NCBI GenBank assembly: GCA_910587735.1
Contig: CAJUNT010000046.1
Span: 1-12,782, forward strand
Direction: 5' to 3'
Length of the DNA stretch: 12,782 nt
DNA from: an uncultured Clostridia bacterium
GTDB lineage: Bacteria; Bacillota; Clostridia; Lachnospirales; Anaerotignaceae
The notes beneath the pieces are model-generated. The model saw only the letters and a program-made list of their open reading frames with translations, had not been told where the DNA came from and searched no databases. The first letter of the stretch is position 1. Every line of letters starts with the position of its first letter. This document shows positions 5,363 through 12,782 of the stretch, piece by piece. Made by a program: the position numbers and the translations under genes.

Positions 5363-6525
5363 TGCATTTCACTATTTTTACTTTATTTACCTCATTTTTA
5401 TTGGTTAACTTTTTTATGTTTTGTCTAATATTTTTAGTAAAACAAACAAATCTTTATAAGCACTTTTCTATCTATACTTTTTTGTGTTTTATTATTCTTT
5501 GTATTTTAAGGTTAACTATAGCAATAGAATTTCCGTTTACAATAGAACTTGATTCTCACCACATTATGACAACATTACAGCATAGTATGAGATATGTTAT
5601 TTTTTCATTTTGTGTCGAAAACATAAAAATAGAGATTTGTATAAAGCATATTTTGCTTACTATTTGGCTGGTAGGTTCTATTATATTTACTTTTAAAAGT
5701 TTTCAATCTTGTAAGACAATTTACAGATTAGCTCATTTTTTACCTGAAACAAATGATGAAAGTGTAATGAAAATATTATTTACAATACAAAATATAACCA
5801 ATTTTCATAAAAAAACAAAAGTTATAGTACATAATAAAGTAAAATCTCCTTTTATCATAGGATATTTTAAGCCTACTATAATGTTGCCATCATTAAATTT
5901 TACAGAAGAGGAACAAAAAGGAATACTAATGCACGAAATATTACATGTTAAATATCATCATCTTGTACTGAAATTAATGGTAGAAATCATAAAAATATTA
6001 TTTTGGTGGAATCCTTTCGTACATATGTTTTATTATAATGTAAATAATATATTAGAATGTCATGTGGATAGTAAATTAAGTAACTTGCTAAATAAGCAAG
6101 AACAAGAAAATTATTTAAATGGAATCATCAAAGTAATTCAAAACTGTGATTTACCAAATCAATTATCTTTTATAACATCTGGATTGGCTAGTAGTGCAAG
6201 TGTAAAAAGTTACGATTTTACAGAACATCGTTTTACTATGATTTTAGAAGAAGTATATTCAAAAAATAAAAAAATTAAAAGCATTATGCTTGTTTTTAGC
6301 ACCTTAATATTGTTTTTTATGTCTTATTTATTTGTTATTCAACCCTATGGAGAACCCACAATGGAGGATTACAATGATAATGCTCCTATTATTACAAAAG
6401 AATATTATATTGTAAAAGAAAAAGATAGTTACACAATATATAATCCTAATGGAATCCCTGTAGAAACATATTCTGGAGAGATAGAAGAAAAATTTTATTA
6501 CTTAAAGGTTAAGGAGGAAAATTAG
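5362..6525 (+). CDS. blaR1: BlaR1-type M56 membrane metalloprotease without a penicillin-binding sensor
   Basis: A 387-residue membrane protease. Hydrophobic helices lie at about residues 5-27, 36-55 and 94-112. The M56 zinc-protease domain carries HEILH at 191-195 in the context EEEQKGILMHEILHVKYHH, the preceding KSPFIIGYFKPTIMLP block, and the later LECHVDSKL (E232) that would supply the third zinc ligand. A last helix at about 306-325 is followed by an external tail of only some 60 residues (TKEYYIVKEKDSYTIYNPNG). Classical BlaR1/MecR1 are near 585-600 residues with a beta-lactam-binding domain at that place, absent here. The trigger is therefore not likely to be a beta-lactam by the classical route. 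It presumably cleaves or relieves the BlaI repressor encoded in the overlapping upstream gene. Confidence 0.88.
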   Translation: MHFTIFTLFTSFLLVNFFMFCLIFLVKQTNLYKHFSIYTFLCFIILCILRLTIAIEFPFTIELDSHHIMTTLQHSMRYVIFSFCVENIKIEICIKHILLTIWLVGSIIFTFKSFQSCKTIYRLAHFLPETNDESVMKILFTIQNITNFHKKTKVIVHNKVKSPFIIGYFKPTIMLPSLNFTEEEQKGILMHEILHVKYHHLVLKLMVEIIKILFWWNPFVHMFYYNVNNILECHVDSKLSNLLNKQEQENYLNGIIKVIQNCDLPNQLSFITSGLASSASVKSYDFTEHRFTMILEEVYSKNKKIKSIMLVFSTLILFFMSYLFVIQPYGEPTMEDYNDNAPIITKEYYIVKEKDSYTIYNPNGIPVETYSGEIEEKFYYLKVKEEN

Positions 6526-6528
6526 ATT

Positions 6529-6777
6529 ATGAAAAAAATAAAAAAATTTTTAACAATCAGCTTTATAACAACATGTATTTTTAGCAATATGTTTATTAGT
6601 AATGTATTTGCAAAGTCTGAATTTAATGTAGCTACTTCATCTGTTCAAAATGAAATGATTAATCCTCGTGCAGAAAAAACTGGATACAAATATAAATATG
6701 TAAATGGTGTGAAATATAAAAGATTGTGGTCATATACTTACGAAAAATGGATTGATAAAGAATGGACTATAGCCTAA
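6529..6777 (+). CDS. Small secreted peptide, coupled to blaR1
   Basis: An 82-residue protein with a Sec signal peptide (MKKIKKFLTISFITTCIFSN, MFISNVFA; likely cut after A28). A short linker ending NPRAEK (45-50) is followed by an aromatic and basic C-terminus rich in Tyr, Trp and Lys (YKYKYVNGVKYKRLWSYTYE, KWIDKEWTIA). No Cys, so no disulphide or lanthionine rings. The start is 3 nt after the blaR1 stop and its AAGGAGG lies inside the end of blaR1, so the two are co-translated. Because the preceding gene is a sensor protease with a short external tail, the peptide may be its ligand, a modulator, or the operon's effector. All three are inference. I do not assign a named family. Confidence 0.8.
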   Translation: MKKIKKFLTISFITTCIFSNMFISNVFAKSEFNVATSSVQNEMINPRAEKTGYKYKYVNGVKYKRLWSYTYEKWIDKEWTIA

Positions 6778-6848
6778 AACAATACAAAAACTTAAAATAG
6801 AATATATTTTTGTTAGAAATAAAAGCTATCTTTTCTAACTAGACAAAA

Positions 6849-6877
6849 ACAGAAATAAGATGTGTTTCTGTCTTTTA
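6849..6877 (+). terminator. Terminator of the blaI-blaR1-peptide operon
   Basis: ACAGAAA (6849-6855) and TTTCTGT (6865-6871) form a stem followed by CTTTTA. It lies 71 bp after the peptide stop codon. Confidence 0.65.
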
Positions 6878-6911
6878 TTTACTTCAATGTTAAAAAGATT
6901 TTTTTATAAAT

Positions 6912-7007
6912 TTTATAAAGAAAGTTTTCATTTATATAATATTCCTATATGATGATTATTTTTTGCTAATAACTAGAACCAGAAACGTGCCACGTTTCTG
7001 GTTTTTA
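6912..7007 (+). other. Promoter-like boxes followed by a near-perfect terminator hairpin, no gene between
   Basis: TTTATA (6912-6917), a 17-nt spacer and TATAAT (6935-6940) are followed by AACCAGAAACGTG (6977-6989) and CACGTTTCTGGTT (6991-7003), a 13-bp stem ending in TTTTTA. The preceding operon already has a terminator at 6849-6877, so this may be a second stop or the end of a roughly 60-nt small transcript. The hairpin is certain; the promoter is tentative in such AT-rich DNA. Confidence 0.45.
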
Positions 7008-7150
7008 GTTTATAGAAAGGAAAAAATTTTTTGTAAATTTTTGAGACATGGCAAATTTTTTATATCAGATTCTTCAACAAAAATTGTTTTACTTTTAATA
7101 GTAATATTTATATATAGTATAATAAAAATAGCATTCCAGAAAAAGGAAAA

Positions 7151-7262
7151 GCCACGCCGAAGGCGTTTTGCAAATTTTAAAAAAATTTGCATTTGGGGTT
7201 TGGGGGAACACCAGCAAGCAAGGAAAGGGATATCCCTTTCCCCTGTTTGCAATCGGTGCAGA
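7151..7262. repeat. GC-richer island with three palindromes, probable dispersed repeat
   Basis: In a region otherwise nearly all A and T, this stretch contains three dyads in a row: ACGCC-GAA-GGCGT (7154-7166), GCAAATTTT-AAA-AAAATTTGC (7170-7190) and the perfect 20-bp palindrome GGAAAGGGATATCCCTTTCC (7222-7241). A G-rich tract TTTGGGGTTTGGGGG (7192-7206) lies between the last two. Open frames crossing it on both strands have low-complexity, implausible proteins and no ribosome-binding sites. It resembles the short palindromic repeats scattered in Clostridia genomes; an origin of transfer or structured RNA is also possible. The rest of 7008-7460 is AT-rich and I see no gene in it. Confidence 0.5.
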
Positions 7263-7463
7263 ATCTCTTTTTTATATAAATTTTTAGCACTTCCAATTAT
7301 TTCCTAATTGATGATTGCATAAAAAAAGTTCTTTAAAAATTTATACTATATTTTTAAAAAGGTATTTTAAAATAATAAAAAATTGAATGCCTATAATATT
7401 TTTTTGAAACAAAATTTTTTAATAGATGCTCAAAATTTAAAAATAAAAATTTGCAAAATAAAA

Positions 7464-7502
7464 GAACAAGAAATACAAAATAAATAATAGCATTTCTTGT
7501 TC
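7464..7502 (-). terminator. Terminator of the Rpn nuclease gene
   Basis: Perfect 11-bp arms GAACAAGAAAT (7464-7474) and ATTTCTTGTTC (7492-7502). On the minus strand the stem begins 7 bp after the stop codon at 7509 and ends in TTTTATTTTG. Confidence 0.75.
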
Positions 7503-7508
7503 CAATAT

Positions 7509-8390
<882 letters not shown>

Positions 8391-8415
8391 TTATCATCGC
8401 ACTTCCTTTACTATA

Positions 8416-8444
8416 AATATAACATAGTATAGAAAATGACACAA
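8416..8444 (-). promoter_or_regulatory. Promoter of the Rpn nuclease gene
   Basis: On the minus strand, TTGTGT (8444-8439), a 17-nt spacer and TATATT (8421-8416), lying between the end of the STAND gene and ATG 8390. Confidence 0.55.
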
Positions 8445-8466
8445 GTTAATTTATAAAAAGAAACAG

Positions 8467-10770
8467 TTATTTTGTAATTGATTTCGCCATAGCAATACCA
8501 GCTTGTGGATATAGCTGTTGTATTTCCTGATATTTTGATTCTATTAGTTCAGGCTCAGTTTCCCAAACAATTTCATAAATTTGAACAGCTTTTTTAAAGT
8601 GACTTGTTGCTTCAGGGATATTCCCTTGCACTAAACAAATGTTAGCCATAGCTTCTTGTATTGCAGCATAATCACTGGAAAATTCTGTATTGCAATTTTT
8701 TACTATTCGTGCAAGTTTCCGCAATGCTGTTAATCCTTTTTCTGCTTCTCCTATTTCCGTCAGCAAAATGGCATAGTTGCATATTTGAGCAATACTGTCA
8801 TTACTATAAGTTAAGTTATATTGTTCTAAAATAGTAAAGCCAGCTTCCATGTGTTGCTTTGCGTACTTTATTTGTCCAACTTCTCTATACAACGCACCTA
8901 AATTGGCATGAATATTCGCTGCTAGATGTGCATTATCAACATTGATTTCTGCTAATAAAGAAAGAGCTTGTTTCTCTAATTTGATTGCCTTTTCCACTTT
9001 TTTCTCACAAGCAGCACAATAATCTAAATAGAGAGCCTTATCTTTTGTTTCTCCAGAAGATTTTTCTAAAATTTGGTTTATTTCATATAATACTATTTTC
9101 ATTCCAATTTTATAATGATATTTTTCCATATAAGGAAATACGTCTTCTAAAAAACGCAAATAATATGCCATATCATCTTTTTCAGCTAATAAAATAATAT
9201 TTTCAACTGTTTGAAACAGCGTTTTGTAATAAGAAAAATCTTTTCCATGAAGTAAACAAGTTTGTTGTAAACTTTGGCAAAGTGTTTGACATTTTTTGAT
9301 AGATGGTTTTGTATCAGCAACAGCAATTTCTTGTATCATAGGGTGCAATGCAATAGCTTGTCCTGGTTTTGGTACAATAAATCCCATTTCTATTAAATCA
9401 TTCACAATATTTAGGTCAGATAACTTTAACCATCTTGCAAATAATCTTGTAGAAATTCCAGTAAATGGTATCATGGCAATATTGCACATGACATTTTGTT
9501 CTTGCTCTGATAATTGATATAGTGAAAATAGTATGTGAATATGCCCATAATAAGTATTTTTTATTGCTTTGCCATCTTTCGTAATACCGATTTTATCAGA
9601 AGTATTGAGTGCAGCCTTTTCTTCTTTCAGCTTTGTTAATAATTCAGAAGGTTCTAAAATTCCCTTTTCTAACAATCTGGCAGCAAGTTCTACTGCTAAT
9701 GTGTGACTATGTACTGTTTCAATAATTTGTAGTAATATGGGGCTATATTCTTCAGCATAGGAATAATAGCAACTCATTAATTGAAATAAAGTTTCTTTTT
9801 CTGTGATTTCCTCTAACTGCATACAAACATAGTTATCAAGTCTGCTTCGAGTTGTAAATACAACTCTACAACGATATTTCATAACAATAGGCAATAAAGT
9901 ATCCCTTTCCGCAGTTACGTTGAAATTATCAATGATAAGCAAGGTATCCTCTTTTAAAGACCTTAAAAAACGATTATGTTTGCGAAATCGTTCTTCTTCA
10001 TTATCTTCTTGTAAATCATCAACAAAATCTAAGTCTGTAATATCTTGTTTTAAACTTCCAGAATAGGCAATATAAAGAATGTTTAGGTAGCCCTTTTTAT
10101 ACTTTTTTGCATACGCCTTTACCAGTTCACTTTTTCCAATGCCTGCAATACCATGCAAAAACACTTTTCTTTCTTTGAGAAGTAATTCATGTAATTGCTC
10201 TATTTCTTTTTCTCGTCCACAAAAATAACGACAAGGTTTTGATACATCGCCTTCCATAATAAAATCTGAAATCATGGGAGAAAAATTTCCGCTTGACAGC
10301 AGTTTTTTATTTTCTGTTGTTTTTTTAATAAATGTTCTGGTCATACCAAAACAAAGTGCTTCAGCAATCAATTCTGCTTCATCGTATGTATTTTCACAAG
10401 GATAACATTCTATTAGTTTTTTCTTCTGTTTTTCTGAAATATCATTATCATATAATATTAAATCATAAATTTTTTGACAAGCCATATTGCTATCATACAT
10501 CATTGGAATAATTTGCTGATATAAATTATCAGCTAAATTTTGTTTGTTTTTATTATCCATATAGTATGAAGTAATACGAGGGCTTACTCTTGCAATACCA
10601 TTCAGCCAACGACAGACTAAACCATTGTCAAAATCAATATCTTCTTCTATATGTGATGTAATATAATCGGCAAATAGCAGATAAACAAAATCAAGCTGGT
10701 TCAATTCTTTATCTTCACTGATGTAGTGGTCAATTATTGCTGTAACGGTAGCAAAATCGCAGCGTTCTAT
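8467..10770 (-). CDS. STAND/NB-ARC ATPase with C-terminal TPR-like repeats
   Basis: A signal-transducing NTPase of 745-767 residues. Numbered from TTG 10704, a helical N-terminal region of unknown role (1-155) precedes YFCGREKEIEQL, then Walker A GIAGIGKS (185-192), Walker B TLLIIDNF (254-261), sensor motif VVFTTRSRLD (281-290) and a GLPL-like HTLAVELAARLL (334-345). A winged-helix region follows (about 390-460, ending ALHPMIQEIAVADTKPS), and the C-terminus (about 560-735) carries paired helices such as AHLAANIHANLGALYREVGQ and SDYAAIQEAMANICLVQGN, typical of TPR. Proteins of this architecture sense a ligand or phage component through the repeats and oligomerise on NTP binding. No nuclease or TIR effector domain is visible. 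The best ribosome-binding site (AAAGGAGAG) points to ATA 10770, giving (M)ERCDFATVTAIIDHY; TTG 10704 is the first conventional start but has no good site. Confidence 0.85.
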   Translation of the reverse strand: MERCDFATVTAIIDHYISEDKELNQLDFVYLLFADYITSHIEEDIDFDNGLVCRWLNGIARVSPRITSYYMDNKNKQNLADNLYQQIIPMMYDSNMACQKIYDLILYDNDISEKQKKKLIECYPCENTYDEAELIAEALCFGMTRTFIKKTTENKKLLSSGNFSPMISDFIMEGDVSKPCRYFCGREKEIEQLHELLLKERKVFLHGIAGIGKSELVKAYAKKYKKGYLNILYIAYSGSLKQDITDLDFVDDLQEDNEEERFRKHNRFLRSLKEDTLLIIDNFNVTAERDTLLPIVMKYRCRVVFTTRSRLDNYVCMQLEEITEKETLFQLMSCYYSYAEEYSPILLQIIETVHSHTLAVELAARLLEKGILEPSELLTKLKEEKAALNTSDKIGITKDGKAIKNTYYGHIHILFSLYQLSEQEQNVMCNIAMIPFTGISTRLFARWLKLSDLNIVNDLIEMGFIVPKPGQAIALHPMIQEIAVADTKPSIKKCQTLCQSLQQTCLLHGKDFSYYKTLFQTVENIILLAEKDDMAYYLRFLEDVFPYMEKYHYKIGMKIVLYEINQILEKSSGETKDKALYLDYCAACEKKVEKAIKLEKQALSLLAEINVDNAHLAANIHANLGALYREVGQIKYAKQHMEAGFTILEQYNLTYSNDSIAQICNYAILLTEIGEAEKGLTALRKLARIVKNCNTEFSSDYAAIQEAMANICLVQGNIPEATSHFKKAVQIYEIVWETEPELIESKYQEIQQLYPQAGIAMAKSITK

Positions 10771-10866
10771 AACAATCTCTCCTTTCTATTTTGTCAAATT
10801 TTATTCAATACTAACTCAATGCTTTTTTGAAATTGTATTGATAACATAAATAATAAAACATTAAAA

Positions 10867-10894
10867 ATTATATTTATTATATCACTGTACGCAA
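10867..10894 (-). promoter_or_regulatory. Promoter of the STAND ATPase gene
   Basis: On the minus strand, TTGCGT (10894-10889), a 16-nt spacer and TATAAT (10872-10867), giving a leader of about 90 nt. It is divergent from the recombinase promoter about 70 bp away. Confidence 0.5.
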
Positions 10895-10962
10895 AAAATT
10901 ACAGCAAGTGACATAAATTAAGAATAAAAGACAGCAATACTCAAAATTATTTTGTAGAAGGC

Positions 10963-10991
10963 TTTACGATGTATTCAAAATATGCTACACT
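10963..10991 (+). promoter_or_regulatory. Promoter of the recombinase gene
   Basis: TTTACG (10963-10968), a 17-nt spacer and TACACT (10986-10991), about 45 bp before ATG 11036. The recombinase has its own promoter inside the element and need not depend on circularisation for expression. Confidence 0.5.
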
Positions 10992-11035
10992 CATATTACA
11001 AAATATCTTGAATTGCTGTTTGGAAGGGAGAAACT

Positions 11036-12658
11036 ATGAAAAAACAGCAACTCAACTATACCAATAAAATAACAGCTCTTTACTGTAGATTAAGTCGTGA
11101 TGACGAGTACAACGGTGACAGTATGAGTATACAAACACAAAAAGCAATGTTAAAGCATTATGCAGAAGAAAATGGCTTTTTCAACTGTATGTACTTTATT
11201 GATGATGGCTATTCTGGTACAAACTACAATCGCCCAGATTTTCAAAAACTTCTTTCAGAGATAGAAGCAGGCAGAATAGCAACCGTTATTGTAAAAGATT
11301 TATCTCGTCTTGGACGTGAGTATTTGCAAACAGGATATTACACAGAAGTATTTTTCTCTCAGCATGATGTCAGATTTATTGCTGTCAATGACAATGTGGA
11401 TACTCATAACGGTGACAATGAATTTGCTCCTTTCAAAAATATTATTAATGAATGGTACGCAAAAGATATTAGTCGTAAAATAAGGTCAGCATATAAAACA
11501 AAAGCATTAAACGGTGAATTTACAGGTATGCGTGCCCCTTATGGCTACCGAAAGTCGCCAGAAAATAAACACAAACTCATCCCTGATGAAAATGCCCTTG
11601 TTGTAAAACGTATGTATCGCATGGCTGTGGAAGGAAATTCTTGTGGTGCAATCGCAACCATTTTGAGAAAAGAACTTATTCCAACACCAGGTGCTTATCT
11701 TAGAGGAAAAGACGGTATTTTACATAAAGATGAACGTGTAAAATATCCTTATGGCTGGCTTGCGTCAACCGTTAGAGATATTTTAATGAATGAGGTTTAT
11801 ATTGGCAATATAGTAAGTCTGTGTCATACTACAAAATCTTTTAAGGACAAACGTATTGTAGAACGCCCTAAAGAGGATTGGATAAGAGTAGAAAATACAC
11901 ACGAACCCTTGATTGACAAAGACACATTTTACACTGTTCAAAAACGAATTAGCGTCAAAAAACCTCAGAAAAAAGCAAATCCTGCAAATATTTTTCGTGG
12001 TTTGGTATTTTGTGGGGAATGTGGCTCCAGTTTGGTTTACAAAAAAGAAAACAGTAAATTAGAAACAGAAAAATATGAATGTAATCTTTATAAACATAGA
12101 GGAAAAAATTATTGCTCTAATCACTCTATCAGTGCAGAAGATTTAAAAAGTATTGTTTTAGAAGATATTAACAGACATATTTCCTTTTCTCAAAAAGACA
12201 AATCTGCATACATACGACAGCTTGTTAATCAGACAAACAATAGTTTGAATGATGAAAAAAACGCCTACCAAAAAGAGTTAAATCAAATTAGTCTGCGTTT
12301 GGAAGAATTAAATACTATATTACAATCTATGTATGAAGATAAAGTATTTCAAAAAATATCAGAAGAACGCTATACAGCAATGTCGGCAAATTTTGAAAAA
12401 GAAGAAACAGAACTAAAACAGCGTTATAGCGAAATTAAAACAAAGTTGTCACAGCATACACAACAAAGCAAGTCTGCAAAAGAATTTGCCGATTTACTGG
12501 AACAATATACTCCTATTACCAAACTTGACGCAGTTCTATTGAATACATTGATTGAAAAAATCATTGTTCACGAAAAAAGAAATGAAAATGGACAAAAAAT
12601 AATGCCTATTGAAATTTATTATCGTTTTATTGGAAAAATAGGCACAGATATTACATAA
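11036..12658 (+). CDS. Large serine recombinase of the element (TnpX/TndX-like)
   Basis: A 540-residue site-specific recombinase. The resolvase-type catalytic domain spans about 11-155: ALYCRLSRDDE with the nucleophile S20 and nearby R18/R21, then DDGYSGTNYNRPDFQ (56-70) and VKDLSRLGRE (86-95) with the catalytic arginines. The recombinase domain follows (RAPYGYRKS at 166-174; DILMNEVYIGNIVS at 248-261). A zinc ribbon has C326, C329, C349 and C360. A long coiled coil covers about 400-475, and the C-terminal LLNTLIEKIIVHE segment is of the DUF4368 kind. All expected parts are present and length is normal. ATG 11036 follows AAGGGAG by 6 nt. It would excise and insert the surrounding element; the paired core-flanking arms at 2368-2389 and 12697-12718 are its likely sites. 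No excisionase-like gene is adjacent. Confidence 0.95.
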   Translation: MKKQQLNYTNKITALYCRLSRDDEYNGDSMSIQTQKAMLKHYAEENGFFNCMYFIDDGYSGTNYNRPDFQKLLSEIEAGRIATVIVKDLSRLGREYLQTGYYTEVFFSQHDVRFIAVNDNVDTHNGDNEFAPFKNIINEWYAKDISRKIRSAYKTKALNGEFTGMRAPYGYRKSPENKHKLIPDENALVVKRMYRMAVEGNSCGAIATILRKELIPTPGAYLRGKDGILHKDERVKYPYGWLASTVRDILMNEVYIGNIVSLCHTTKSFKDKRIVERPKEDWIRVENTHEPLIDKDTFYTVQKRISVKKPQKKANPANIFRGLVFCGECGSSLVYKKENSKLETEKYECNLYKHRGKNYCSNHSISAEDLKSIVLEDINRHISFSQKDKSAYIRQLVNQTNNSLNDEKNAYQKELNQISLRLEELNTILQSMYEDKVFQKISEERYTAMSANFEKEETELKQRYSEIKTKLSQHTQQSKSAKEFADLLEQYTPITKLDAVLLNTLIEKIIVHEKRNENGQKIMPIEIYYRFIGKIGTDIT

Positions 12659-12660
12659 TA

Positions 12661-12682
12661 GGCGGTTTTGGAAACCGCCTTG
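12661..12682 (+). terminator. Hairpin after the recombinase gene
   Basis: GGCGGTTT (12661-12668) and AAACCGCC (12672-12679) form an 8-bp GC-rich stem starting 2 bp after the stop codon. The T-run is short, so it may be a weak terminator or a barrier to outward transcription into the ICE. Confidence 0.55.
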
Positions 12683-12690
12683 TCAAAAGA

Positions 12691-12735
12691 GTTTTGCCAC
12701 CTCAATAAACATTCCACTTGCTTAATGCCCTGTGA
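12691..12735. other. attR junction: element right arm, TG core, maff2 half-site
   Basis: GTTTTG is followed by the arm CCACCTCAATAAACATTC continuing to ACT at 12718, the core TG (12719-12720), and then ICE sequence CTTAATGCCCTGTG. The arm is the inverted partner of 2368-2389. The outer ICE half-sites themselves show partial symmetry around the core (GCCATGAGC versus GGCATTAAG), as expected for an attB. Confidence 0.75.
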
Positions 12736-12741
12736 TTTTGC
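12719..12741 (-). pseudogene. maff2: maff2 internal fragment on the far side of the insertion
   Basis: On the minus strand the 23 bases read GCA AAA TCA CAG GGC ATT AAG CA, encoding AKSQGIKQ, precisely the family residues that precede LMAGGG in Maff2. The next upstream triplet is TGA and beyond it (12745-12782) the DNA is AT-rich and does not resemble the expected GYGNDNPG segment. The 5' part of maff2 is thus missing or displaced here as well. Confidence 0.7.
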
Positions 12742-12782
12742 TCATGTGAGATAAAGAAGTAAAAGAAGTGTAAAAAATTTTG

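Noticed and set aside
5362..6525. Beta-lactam resistance regulation.
   Set aside because: The BlaR1-type protein lacks the penicillin-binding domain and no beta-lactamase or PBP gene is in the window.
6963..7307. 114-codon plus-strand frame, and an 80-codon minus-strand frame over the same region.
   Set aside because: The plus frame starts inside a terminator region, neither has a ribosome-binding site, and both owe their length to the GC-richer palindromic island. Their proteins look non-biological.
12681..12688. TGTCAAAA shared directly by the left arm (2368-2375) and 12681-12688, considered as a target duplication.
   Set aside because: The bases outside these copies do not join into a Maff2 frame, while the TG core at 12719 does. 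Serine recombinases do not make long target duplications.

Overview
The window is a junction of two kinds of DNA. Positions 1-2365 have balanced base composition and carry, on the minus strand, a conserved conjugation block of Tn916/CTn-type integrative conjugative elements (ICEs) of Bacillota: maff2 (3' part), a TrbL/VirB6-like channel protein of the CD1112 type, a PrgI-family protein and the start of VirB4. From about 2366 to 12718 the DNA is very AT-rich and unrelated to the ICE. Gene families, base composition and ribosome-binding sites (strong AGGAGG, some TTG starts) fit a gut Clostridia host, probably Lachnospiraceae. The family assignment is inference.

The main structural result is that 2366-12718 (about 10.35 kb) reads as one complete integrated element. 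It is inserted by a large serine recombinase (11036-12658) into the ICE maff2 gene. Both ends show a TG core dinucleotide (2366-2367 and 12719-12720) followed inward by 22-nt arms that form an inverted repeat (15/22 identical, including TTATTG-N-GGTGG). Joining the outer flanks across the core restores the Maff2 peptide AKSQGIKQLMAGGG. No relaxase, replication or conjugation gene is visible in the element, so it looks like a small recombinase-plus-cargo island riding inside an ICE.

Cargo from left to right. (a) A 52-54-codon orphan gene with a strong ribosome-binding site and terminator (2499-2663, minus). (b) A frameshifted gene of unknown function (2937-3661, minus). (c) A bacteriocin-like pair: a 191-residue secreted pre-protein (3985-4560, minus) and a small two-helix membrane protein behind it (3747-3968, minus). 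(d) A divergent operon of a BlaI/MecI repressor, an M56 BlaR1-type membrane metalloprotease lacking a penicillin-binding sensor, and a secreted 82-residue peptide (4973-6777, plus). A probable small RNA and several operator-like repeats lie between the two operons. (e) A non-coding stretch with two terminators and a palindrome-rich, GC-richer island (about 6780-7460). (f) A likely defence pair on the minus strand: an Rpn/PD-(D/E)XK nuclease with a strong internal start that would make a 73-residue C-terminal protein (7509-8390), and a STAND/NB-ARC ATPase with TPR-like repeats (8467-10770). (g) The recombinase, transcribed away from the STAND gene.

A recurring oddity is that three cargo reading frames have a good ribosome-binding site correctly spaced from an ATA codon where ATG is expected (2663, 3968, 10770). 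The ICE itself looks damaged: maff2 is split, virB4 is broken at position 55/56 by what resembles the 5' end of a group II intron, and the 5' flank of maff2 at 12742 is interrupted again.
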